Origin: Rutstroemia sp. NJR-2017a BVV2
Taxonomy: Eukaryota; Ascomycota; Leotiomycetes; Helotiales; Rutstroemiaceae
Length of the DNA stretch: 64,000 nt
Assembly (NCBI GenBank): GCA_002946415.1
Contig: NJPS01000022.1
Location: 806,001-870,000 of the forward strand
Direction of reading: 5' to 3'
The position numbers were made by a program, and so were the translations under genes. Positions 1 to 9,757 of the stretch are shown piece after piece; position 1 is the first letter of the stretch, and every line of letters begins with the position of its first letter. Below the pieces are notes generated by a model. That model was not told the origin of the DNA and did not search any database. It saw only the letters and a list, made by a program, of their open reading frames with translations.

Positions 1-1465
1 GCTGCTGGGCCATACTCGGTCGGAGGTTTCGGCAGGGTATTAATTATTTGGCTGGTTGCATCACGTACGAGTATCATGCACGTTCTCAATGAGGAGTTGT
101 TCGAGAAAATGGTCAGGATAAAAACCATGAAGCCACCTTGTAGATCGAATCTTTCTAAGCTAGAGTAACTGATGTCACCGAGGTGAATAATAGGTTGATG
201 AGCTGAATGCCATCGTATCAATTCCGTACCCCGTGCCTAGGCATTTTAAGTAAGCAATGATGTGCTGTACTACAGCTGTGTCTTTCCAGTTAGGTCTGGA
301 GATATTTTTGGAATACTACATTGACACCCTAGTGAGATTGGTAGATTGCTTGTATGGCCATAGAGTGCGGTGAGCCTAATTTGGACTTGGGATCTACTAT
401 GGATACTTACGCCATAGCTGGTTGGTGCTATCAGTTCGTATATCTGATAGATCTCATTTCTCCCGTTATCTAACTAGGTTCAGTAGGCTTGAGTTATTAA
501 TGTGATCCTTTCGCCTCGATAAGCACACGTTTTGCCCCTCTTTTCGACAAAAGACGTCTAGTGAGAGGGGTGATCGGTATGTTTGTCCCGTCAAAAGAGC
601 TAGGCATTGTGAAAATAGATGCAGCAAGGTGACAGCTACCTACCGTTAGAGCTAGAGCTACTTACTTCTACGGAGTAGTAGCCTAGAAACTTCATGCATC
701 GGCCCATCTGCCTAGGTAGCTTCTAGCTCATGCGGAAGTACCCTGCTAGAACCACTACTTGAAAAGGATCACCGGACTTACTCCGCACAAACTTAGAACG
801 GACTGCATTTTTGGCTTGGAAGTAACCAAATCATCGCGATGTCTTCATTTCACAACCACAAGACAAAAAATGATCTTCATCACCATTCACTCCGGCAGAA
901 CGTGAGTGTCAACACGTGATAGTAATAGTGTATACTATGGTAGGCAGTCTAATGACGAGCCAAACTGGCAGCGGTCTGCCGAGCTATCAAAGTTCAAATT
1001 CATGGCGAACATCAGTGTGTTCATATCATATTGATGATGTCTATGTAGTTCTCTGCACATACGTCGCGTTATATTTCGGATAAGGATAATTCAATTTTCT
1101 TGTCTGTGAAGGATATCGCGGGGAATGATAACTCAATGTTTTTGTCTGTAGTGGACTTGAAATGGTCAACAGTTGTGGTGCCAATTTCATTGACCAACTT
1201 TGCTGTGGACAATCAGAGGGCGAAAATTGTACACATGATGGACTGACTGCCTTGGTTGCACCTTGCCTTACATTCTGCTAGTAAAATTCAATGCTTCAAC
1301 AGTTCCACGATGTTGTCGGGAAAGGAAGGTGCTGATGCGGAGTAACTCAATCGTTGGCAGATGCCGGCAGGTGATAAGTTGACCTATGAATCCGAAATCT
1401 TAATGCCCAGCTCAATCTCAGACAATATTTAGAATTGATTGTTCGAATTGAACTAAGTACATACA
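1..1465. other. Left flank without a recognisable gene
   Basis: No reading frame here is long or protein-like on either strand, and I recognise no RNA gene. Bases 640-760 carry several short overlapping inverted motifs built on agctaga/tctagct, too imperfect to call an element. The final part must contain the promoter of the decayed transporter that starts at 1466. Confidence 0.5.
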
Positions 1466-3649
1466 ATGGAGTTCGGGCATAACGAAGCCGACGAGGTAAT
1501 GAAGGGCTCGCGGTCTACAGGGGACCGACTAGATGTTAGAAGTGCTCTGCAGCAACAAAACACGAACTTGGAAGAATCTTTGCAGCCATACATGTGAGAT
1601 CGCCCCATTTGATACTTTACCAATCGTTGGATCTAATGAAGTGTCTAGCGTCAATGGATTCCAAGGCTTCCTTGAATCGCCATGTGTCGCTGGAGCGGCT
1701 GTTCTTAGTACTGTTGGTGGCCTGCTCTTCGGTAGAGACTCCTATTTCTTAACCTCATTATTCCCCCTGCCCCGCTGCTCTCTCCCTACTGCCCTCATCC
1801 CTTCCCCATCTTCATTAATGAGACCGGAAGGGAGCTCAATGTCCTGATCTGTTTGGAACATTTAGGATATGATCAAGGGGTTGTTTCGGTAGTCTTAGTT
1901 ATGGATAGCTTCCTCGCAGACTTCCCACGCATCGGTCTACACTCGAGTGGATTTTGGAAGGGGCTTCTGACTGCAATGATCGAACTAGGAGCGCTACTGG
2001 GTGCCCTGAACCAGGGATGGATCGCGGACAAATACTCGAGGAAATACTCAATCATCATTGCTGTTGGCATCTTCCTCGTAGGCAGTGTTTTGCAAACCTA
2101 TGCGTGCAGCTTCGATATGCTCGTAGTTGCTAAGCTGATTGGCGGGGTTGGTATAGGCATGCTCTCTATGGTGTGTCCTGTCTATATCTCAGAGATTTTT
2201 CCACCAGAAAGTTGTGGGGTTCTGCTTGTTTTAGGTAAGTTTTACTATGCATTTTACCATAGAAATTCACTCATACAACCACAGAAGAATTCTCTATCGT
2301 TGTCGGTATAATTGTAGCATTCTGGATTTCTTTTGCCACTAGATATATCGACGGAGAATGGGGTGGAGATTGCCTTTTGTCATTCAAGTAGGTTCAACAA
2401 CCCAAGTCCACTTCACGCAAGATGTTTGAGAAGGCAGTTCCCTCTCCGAATGACCTGATTCGCTCCGGTCACTCAGGCAGTTCGCATTACATTATCTGAC
2501 TTCCGCCAGGACATTCGAAAAAAGTTCCCGTCCAACTCTGACACATTTTAGATCATACCTGCCCTCTTCCTAGGTGTTGGCGTTCACTTCCTCCCTTTTC
2601 GCTACGATGGCTCAGCGCCTAAAGCTGCGATGACGAAGCTTTGAGTGCTTTAATGAAACTAAGACAGCTACCTGCTACTGACAGAAGAGTCAAGCAAGAT
2701 GCCGAGGACATAAAAGCAGAAGTATCACAAACTTGTGAGAGCGACTTGGTCAAACATGGGAAACTCATCAACTCCGAAAATATCTCAGACAAAATCAAAC
2801 TCGAATGTGCCTACTGGATGGACTGCTTCAGACCCGATTGTATCAAACGTACGCATGTCGGGATCATGATCATGTTCTTCCAACAGTTTATTGGTATCAT
2901 TGCTCTGACTTACTACTCCCCTACACTATTCGCGGGAATGGGATTGGACTCGGAAATGCACCTCATCATGTCTGGGATTTTAAATATTTGCCAGTAAGTT
3001 TCTCCAGTCTCCATTCAGAATGTCCCAGAATCTTCGGACATTCGTGTTATCATGTATCGGATCCGCATAAGAGTCATATCACTAATCTGTCCAGACTTGT
3101 GGGTGTATCGTCAAGCCTGTTCACCATGGATAGGTATGGACGAAGGCCGTTACTTATGCTGGGTTCGGCTTTAATGCTGTTGAGCCACGTAACCATCGCA
3201 ACTATGGTTGGCCTCTATTCCACAGAATGAGTATCGCATCAAACAGCTGCGTGGGTCAGCGTCGCATTTTTACTGTTTTATATGCTTTCCTTTGGCGCGT
3301 CGTGGGGACCTGTACCGTGGGCTATGCCGTCTGAGATATTCCGCAGTTCGCTTAGGGCGAAAGGGGTTGCATTGAGCACTTGTTCGAACTGGCTGGCAAG
3401 TTACAGTCCACTATTTTCGATGTCTAAATCTATTTTAACAGTCAAACTGACCAATGTGTCTAGAACAACTTCATCATTGGGTTGATCACGCCACCGCTGG
3501 TTCAGCATACAGGGTTCGGGGCCTACGTATTCTTCGCTGCTTTTTGTGCATTGTCTGGGCTTTGGACGTACATTTATGTACCTGAGACCAAAGGAGCAAG
3601 TCTAGAAGACATGGATGAAATCTTTAAAGATGCGCCTGAAGAGATTTGA
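1466..3649 (+). pseudogene. Decayed MFS sugar transporter gene
   Basis: This is the remnant of a 12-TM sugar/H+ symporter of the major facilitator superfamily. Rejoining across introns 1594-1648, 1732-1865, 2235-2284, about 2389-2552 and about 2996-3092 gives family hallmarks: LLFGYDQGVVS after the second intron, the DKYSRKYS loop, VCPVYISEIFPPE, FFQQFIGIIALTYYSPTLF, MDRYGRRPLL, ASWGPVPWAMPSEIF and YVPETKGASLEDMDEIF. It cannot make a full transporter. One base is missing near 2362-2366, where GEWGWRLPF is expected; TAA at 2620-2622 interrupts the loop before DDEALSALM; and TGA at 3228-3230 falls in a loop that normally carries a Trp. The donor of the last intron, near 3404, also looks lost. 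Most splice sites and motifs survive, so the inactivation seems fairly recent. The start at 1466 fits the N-terminal region of related transporters (RLDVRSALQQQNTNLEESLQ). An intact relative lies at 9758-11898. Confidence 0.88.
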
Positions 3650-3750
3650 TAGCTTGAAATGATTTGATGGTTTGGAGAGGTTGATGGTCTGAAATGACTT
3701 GACGTTTTGAAATGATTTGATAGCTTGAGATGATTTTATTGTTTCAATCG
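3643..3750 (+). repeat. 18-bp degenerate minisatellite
   Basis: Six or so tandem copies of a 17-18-base unit resembling gatttgatagcttgaaat follow one another with point differences. The first copy begins inside the last codons of the decayed transporter and supplies its TGA stop (3647-3649), so the array expanded from, or into, the 3' end of that gene. Confidence 0.8.
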
Positions 3751-3930
3751 ATCTGACATACTGAGGAGGGGCAACGAAGCACATATAAAAGAACGACATT
3801 GATTAGAACTCGAGGTGGTGAAGATTGGAAGTACATATCACGTGCTACAGGAAAATCTCATCTTCTTGTTTTCCGCGAGTTTAATTGGTTACTCGTTTTT
3901 GACTGAACCGTGCATCGGAAAAACCACTCT

Positions 3931-3936
3931 ACGCGT
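3931..3936. promoter_or_regulatory. MCB-type box upstream of PCNA
   Basis: A perfect ACGCGT palindrome lies 137 bases before the first coding base of PCNA, with a near match (CCGCGT) at 3943-3948. In yeasts ACGCGT is the MluI cell-cycle box bound by MBF (Mbp1-Swi6), which switches on S-phase genes including PCNA. Function in this organism is inferred. Confidence 0.5.
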
Positions 3937-4072
3937 TCGTGACCGCGTCTTCCCCTCAACATCACAACTTTACATCTACCACTAAAATACTATTTTCGTG
4001 CAACATCTTCCAGTCTTCTTCCGTTTTACACTAAACTTTTATTTCAGCCATAAAGATCAATAAACTATCAAG

Positions 4073-5073
4073 AGTGAGTTGACCCAAGTCCATTGTTTAA
4101 TTTGAAGGACACGCAATTAACAAAATCATAGTGTTAGAAGCACGTCTCGAGCAAGCCGACCTTCTAAAGAAGGTAAATCAACGCGGTTCCAAAATGTTAT
4201 TCTGCTAATAATCCAACTCTAGGTCGTTGACGCGATTAAAGATCTCGTACAAGACTGCAACTTCGACTGCAATGACTCCGGTATCGCGCTCCAAGCTATG
4301 GACAACTCGCACGTCGCGCTTGTCTCGATGATGTTAAAGGCAGAAGGGTTCTCGCCTTACCGATGCGATCGCAATGTCGCGCTGGGTGTCAATCTCACTT
4401 CCCTCACAAAAGTTCTCCGCGCTGCGCAAGGCGAGGATATTCTTACCATCAAGGCTGAGGATGCTCCTGATGTCTTGAACTTGGTATTTGAGAGCAGCGA
4501 GAGTGATCGGTTGAGCGAATATGATTTGAAGTTAATGGATATCGACCAAGAACATCTGGGAATCCCTGATACGGAATATGCGGCGGTCATTACCATGCCA
4601 AGTTCAGAGTTCAAGAGGATCTGTCTTGATCTTATGGCTTTATCTGAGTCTGGTACGTTATAATACTGTGTCTGCGGGAGCCATTTAGCTGATAAGGAAT
4701 CTCTACAGTCTCAATCGAAGCTTCCAAGGATGGTGTCAAATTCCACTGTGCGGGTGACATTGGTAACGGTGCGGTCACTCTCCGAAGTCACAACAACGTC
4801 GAGAAACCTGAACTCAACGTCGATATTGAGCTTACCGAGCCAGTCTCCTTGACTTTCTCTCTCAAGTATTTGGTCAACTTCTGCAAGGCCGCGGGATTGT
4901 CCAAATCAGTGAAGCTTTGCTTGTCAAACGAGGTACCGCTTTTGGTTGAGTACCAGCTTGCTGGAAGCAGTTATTTGAGATTCTATTTAGCTCCTAAGGT
5001 ATGCGCACTCAGTTGGCCTCATTTTCTGGAGCTCCATACTAACATTGTATTCTAGATTGGTGATGACGAGTAG
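4073..5073 (+). CDS. PCNA: PCNA sliding clamp
   Basis: Proliferating cell nuclear antigen, the homotrimeric ring that tethers DNA polymerases and repair factors to nuclear DNA. The spliced product is 259 residues, the usual family length, and matches from [14 protein letters not shown] through [11 protein letters not shown] (residues 40-50), [22 protein letters not shown] and [11 protein letters not shown] to the C-terminal APKIGDDE. Lys164, the conserved ubiquitin/SUMO acceptor, sits in ASKDGVKF at exactly residue 164. Exons: 4073, 4132-4172, 4223-4652, 4709-4998, 5056-5073. The first intron (4074-4131, gtgagt...tag) lies inside the initiator codon, with A before it and TG after it. No other in-frame ATG precedes LEARLEQ, and the unspliced sequence reads GTG there. 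An ACGCGT box upstream suggests S-phase transcription. Pyridoxal kinase follows on the same strand. Confidence 0.96.
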
Positions 5074-6351
5074 ATACTATTGTCGCGTATAAGTTTAATG
5101 AACAATGATATGGATGTTTGCAGCATATTCATTACGGCGTGCGGGTTGATTTCATGGATATGGAAGGGAGGTAGAAATGTGGTACATTATGCCGTGAAGA
5201 TGCCTTCAGGATCAGATGTGGAAGAAAGGGAGTAGGTAGATTCCAATGTTGAGTCTATTAGCAAGTAAGATCAGAATACATCTAACTACAGGAACCTGCA
5301 GTTGATTCCCACCCATCTGAATTTTCAGTTTCACTCCATAACCATGCCTAAAACTAAAACCATATCCCTATACAAGATTCATGACATCTCCAAAACAACC
5401 GTTCTAGGTCGCATTTCTACCTCCAGACCCATGGTGCACAACAGGCTCTGAAACAACAAGCTCTGAAACGTCCTCGCGTCTTCCTCTTTATGAGAGGAGT
5501 CCTTTCTTCCCAATTGTCTCGAAGGTGTGCAGGTGCATACTTGTTATAAATCCTTTGGTTTTGCTTCCATCTTCGTTCGGCATGCTTGCGCTCCTGATGC
5601 ATGGAGCATGAGAAGCCAGTGTCTTTCGTGGCTGGAGTGTTCATGATGTTTGAATCCTGCGTGTATTTCTGGCAGGTTTCCTTGCAGGTTTTCTTTAGGA
5701 AAATGCCAATTTCTTTTATGCCCATCTTCGAGGATATCGTATTCGAGGCTTTTGGAGACTACTGGGAGTTGTTGGTGCGTAGGATTCTCGGTGGATATTT
5801 GAGGATGATTGTAGGAAGTAAGTGTAACTTGCTCTGACTTGAGGATTATGAGTTGGGTGAGTGGGTGGGAGAAAGGGCGAGGAAAACATGGCATATATAT
5901 ATGTGCAGCTCAGCGCAGTTCACATAGAAATTTACTTACCACAACCATGGAAATAAATTTCTGGAAACTCATCACCTAGTTGTCGTACTAACAGTCTAAC
6001 ACACGGGTAATTGGGAAAGGCGAACGCTAGAAGGATATATCAGTCTAGACTCTTAACTCCGATTCATGGTTCATTAGATATCGCCTAGCGCGGGGCAGTT
6101 CCCCCACCACCCACCATACCCTGCAAAACGATAAGATTTAATTGCCCTGAGAGCCGGATACGTTATACAACGAATTCTCGTCTTATAAAGCTCAACGTCA
6201 CCTTTCCCTTGAATTCCAATTACTTCATGATACCCAGTTCTCCCATTTAAGCTTCTACTTGTGATAACCAGCAGTGTTGTTACACATCTCCCCTCTTCTT
6301 GCCGACGTCTATCCTCCACGACGAGCCACCTCACAGAGAAAGTAGCCAAGA
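5074..6351. other. PCNA to pyridoxal kinase intergenic region
   Basis: Two overlapping minus-strand frames occur at 5417-5725 (102 codons, Cys-rich end) and 5544-5894 (116 codons). A TATATATAT run at about 5893-5901 could serve as a minus-strand TATA element for the shorter one. I recognise no family in either, so I do not call a gene. The rest holds the 3' untranslated end of PCNA and the promoter of pyridoxal kinase. Confidence 0.4.
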
Positions 6352-7706
6352 ATGTCCACAGACGACTTTCCGGTCCCAGATACACGCGTCCTCGCTATAG
6401 CTAGTCATGTATGAACATCACCAGCATTAAGAGCTCTTTCTTTCCCAGCCCCTGCCGCGTCTCAGAACTGACATAATGTGCTTCTCAAGGTTGTCTACGG
6501 GTGAGTTCTATGAGTCACAGAGTCTCTACCTCTTTCCTCCCTTCTCGCGCATTCCAGCTAAGCTCTCCTCACGGTTATAAAGATATGTCGGGAATACAAT
6601 GGCTACGTTTGTCATGCAGTCTCTAGGGTGCGAGGTCGCTGCGCTGAATACGGTCAATTTCAGTATGTTTTCCTAGGCGGGAGCCTCTCTCCGAAGGAAG
6701 AGGAGGGGGGATAACAAGTGCGGACACTGATACGCAAAAGGCAATCATCTAGGTTATGGGCAAGCCAAAGGCACACGCGCGACAGCGGCCGAAATCGCAG
6801 ATCTCTACCAAGGCCTCAAGAACTCGTATCTCGACGATTTCAACATGATGCTTTCGGGCTACCTGCCGGGAGCGGCGTCCGTCGAAGCCGTGGGGTCGAT
6901 CGCGCGCGACCTGAAACTCAAAGCTACGATGAAGCCGGGGAGTTTCTTCTGGGTGCTGGATCCGGTGATGGGCGATAATGGGCGGTTGTATGTGGCGGAG
7001 GATGTGGTGCCGGCGTACAAGGCGTTGATCAAAGACGCGGATTTGATTCTGCCGAATCAGTTTGAGGTTGAGTAGGTATTCCAAGGGGGGAGAAGGGAAG
7101 TGAGGAGGCTGATGTGAATGCTATAGGACGTTGTCGGGGGTGAGAATCCAGGATATGGAGACGTTGAAATTAGCGATTACGACACTGCATGAAGTATACA
7201 GGATACCGCATATAATGGTAACGTCGATATCGCTGCCCACACCAGGAGCCGAGCCCAGTCTTTCCGTCGTAGGCTCAACAATGACATCCACCGCAACACC
7301 CAGGATTTTCAGTATCAGGATACCCGCAATTGATTGCTTCTTTAGCGGAACCGGAGACATGTTTGCAGCACTCATGCTAGTCAGATTAAAGGAAGCGGTG
7401 TGTAATGTAGAAGGACTTTTGGAGAAGGATGCATGGGTCAGCGATGATGGTGTAGAAGCTACGGAGTTGCCGCTCGCGCGGGCGACGGAGAAGGTTTTGG
7501 CTAGTATGCATGAGGTTCTTACTAGGACGAAGATTGCGAGGGATGAGGAGATTCAGAAGTGGAAGAGTATTCCGAGGGGAAGAGGAAAGGAGGAAGATGA
7601 GAAGAGAGAGGCGTTGGTGAAGTCGAAAGCGGCGGAAGTAAGATTGGTGAGGAATGTGCATTTTTTGAAAAATCCGGTGGTTAATTTTAAGGCGGAGACA
7701 TTGTAG
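6352..7706 (+). CDS. BUD16: Pyridoxal kinase
   Basis: ATP-dependent kinase of the PfkB/ribokinase superfamily that phosphorylates pyridoxal, pyridoxine and pyridoxamine in the cytosol, in the vitamin B6 salvage route to PLP. Exons 6352-6408, 6490-6500, 6583-6662, 6741-7071 and 7127-7706 join to 352 residues. Visible motifs are LAIASHVVYGYVGN near the N-terminus (substrate pocket), LNTVNFSNHLGYGQAKGT, the nucleotide-side WVLDPVMGDNG and LILPNQFE, and the anion-hole/catalytic-base motif GTGD at residues 234-237. Exon 2 has only 11 bases (gttgtctacgg) but supplies the VVYG core, so splicing it is essential. The C-terminal ~60 residues are Lys/Glu/Arg-rich and extend beyond the catalytic fold. 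It converges on the dUTPase gene with a 198-base gap. The yeast orthologue is BUD16; the symbol is by homology. Confidence 0.93.
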
Positions 7707-7904
7707 ATTTTGCTAGGGCGTTATGTTTTATAGGGAATATAGATGGGTGCCTTGCGATTGAATCTTCAATATTTCGTCACAGCAAGTCAGCGAATATGTG
7801 CTTCTTGGATTCGATTCATTGTTCTATATCTATGCATAGCTCTTCATGCCGAAAGTCTTGATCTCTTCCCCGCAACCAACCATCTATCTTAAGATCTCAA
7901 CCCC

Positions 7905-8670
7905 TCAACCAGTACTTCCAAAACCCCCCTCTCCCCTGATGCTCTCCTCCAAAACCTGTACCTCCATCACCTCTGGCGTGTAAATCCTCTCCAACACCAA
8001 CTGCGCAACACGATCGCCCTCCTTCACCTCAAAATCATTGTCGCCGTGGTTAAACAGTAGCACCTTCACTTGCCCTCGGTAATCCGCATCGATCACTCCC
8101 GCACCCGTGTCGATCATATGTTTGGATGCTAGCCCGGAGCGAGGAGCTATGCGGCCGTCTGTGAGGGGTAGGTTGTTAGTTTAGTTTCAGTAATTGGTGG
8201 GCGATTGCAGATGTAGTGTTATTTCGATCTCCGGAGCTGAGAACGGGAATGGATAAGGACAGAGATTTTAAAAATTAAAAATATTCACAGGTCCCTTCAG
8301 GCACAGCCATGCTGATATCCGTATCAACAAGCACCTTCCCCCGCTTCGGCACAATCGTGTCCCGCGCCGCGTAGATGTCGTATCCGGCGGCGAAGGCGCT
8401 GCCGCGCGTGGGTAGTCGCGCTTTCTCCGAGAGCTTCTTGATGAGGAGGGGTGGGGGGCTGGTGGACTTGAGGGAGGTTACGGCGGGGGTTTTGCTGCTG
8501 CCGGAGGAGGGAGTGGTGGAGGAGGACATGGTGGTGGGGGGTGCGGTGGTTGTGCTTGATGGTTTGGGTGCGGATGCGGATTCGACTTCGGTTTCTTCTT
8601 CTTTGGAGGGAGATATCTTTTGACGTTTGGGGAGTGGTGAGGTGGGTGAATTGGGAGGGAGATCGGACAT
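7905..8670 (-). CDS. DUT1: dUTP pyrophosphatase (dUTPase)
   Basis: Trimeric dUTPase, which hydrolyses dUTP to dUMP and pyrophosphate, keeping uracil out of DNA and supplying dTMP synthesis. Two exons (8670-8289 and 8158-7905; intron 8159-8288) give 211 residues. All five signature motifs are present: AGYDIYAA (about 95-102), APRSGLA (132-138), [11 protein letters not shown] (146-156) with the catalytic Asp, [12 protein letters not shown], and the P-loop-like [10 protein letters not shown] at the C-terminus. The intron falls just before Tyr-Gly-Arg of motif 2. Residues 1-85 are a low-complexity Ser/Thr/Pro extension with a basic PKRQK patch (14-18) that could be a nuclear signal. Met48 offers a possible shorter isoform. 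It points tail-to-tail at pyridoxal kinase, and PCNA is 3 kb away. Confidence 0.95.
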
Positions 8671-9757
8671 GGTAGGTTTTTGGGAAATTAGGCGAGGTGA
8701 GTTTAAGTAAAGTTTACAGGGAGAAGTTGCAAATTTCGGAGAGGAATGAGAAATATAAAAGTCTGCGGAAGCGTGTGAAATAAAATATTAGAAAACTGGG
8801 GAGACGCGACGAGAGACGTGTCGGGCAGGGATTTGCGATGTGTCGGCACGTGTTGGCGGGTTTGGTGTCTTAGCTGCACTGGACAGGATGGGACGAGACG
8901 TTGGAAAATCGACCGCAACAATTGCGGGATCTTGAAGTCATTGCATTTCGGCCTGTTTAGGTATTTTCCGGTTCTGATGTTGATATTCTTTGCAGGTGAT
9001 GGATGCATTGCTTAGAGGAACGTTGTTGCTACGTCCTGGATGCAAAGAGACTTTCCAAGTGAGGTGTATCTGCAAGAACACGCAAATGCTCTCTCATCGC
9101 TTTCTTTTTCTGTCAAGCTCTTCTGGTTCCTGCTGTCCAATTATTTATTTCACTGGCCGGTTCTTCGCAGCACGCAAGAGAAAGTTGCTCTTCAAGCTAA
9201 GGTGATGACACTTTCGAGCTTCTCGGTGGCCTTGCAGTGAGTGAGTGCCAGTAATGAACGCAAGGCCTCACTGGTTGAGGCATCTCTATCTCCCTCATAT
9301 TACATCTCTGCTCGTACATGCCAACTCACGGCTCTAAAGCCATGTAGGCGTGATAAGTCGAGTAGACTTGTCTACAGCCGCTGGCTGTGTGATCTGATGG
9401 CGGTGGCACAACATCGAGTGCTGTGATGGTTATATCATATCCAGGTACAAAATATTTTGAATCTATTAATCAAACTGGACATGCTTGGTATCATGAACCG
9501 TACATATACGCAAATATCGTACACATTAAAACTCATTTATTCATGAGTACAACCATATATCCTTTTCCCTTCACATGCGAACTTTTGAACACCCAAAAGT
9601 GGTCTGAATCATAAGTCTGATTTGCTTTTGCCCTCTCGCATTCGGGGATCGGGCAGAAAAGAAAAGGAGGGGAATATGGAGGGTGAGGCTGGGAGAAAGT
9701 AAAGCCTGTTTTCAGTCCTCCACGTCAAAGCCTCCCTCATCCACTTACATCTGCATC
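8671..9757. other. dUTPase promoter side, no gene seen
   Basis: This holds the dUTPase upstream region and the 3' flank of the hexose transporter. An MCB-like ACGCGA lies at 8804-8809, about 135 bases upstream of the dUTPase ATG. The plus-strand frames at 8818-9240 and 9241-9614 are short and unlike known proteins. Confidence 0.45.
8804..8809. promoter_or_regulatory. MCB-like element upstream of dUTPase
   Basis: ACGCGA matches five of six bases of the ACGCGT cell-cycle box, at a distance from the start codon like that of the perfect box in front of PCNA (137 bases). Yeast dUTPase is also an S-phase gene. A single near match of six bases is weak evidence. Confidence 0.3.

Noticed and set aside
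5417..5894. Two overlapping minus-strand frames of 102 and 116 codons behind a TATA-like run
   Set aside because: No recognisable family or splice structure joins them; composition does not stand out from the surrounding sequence.
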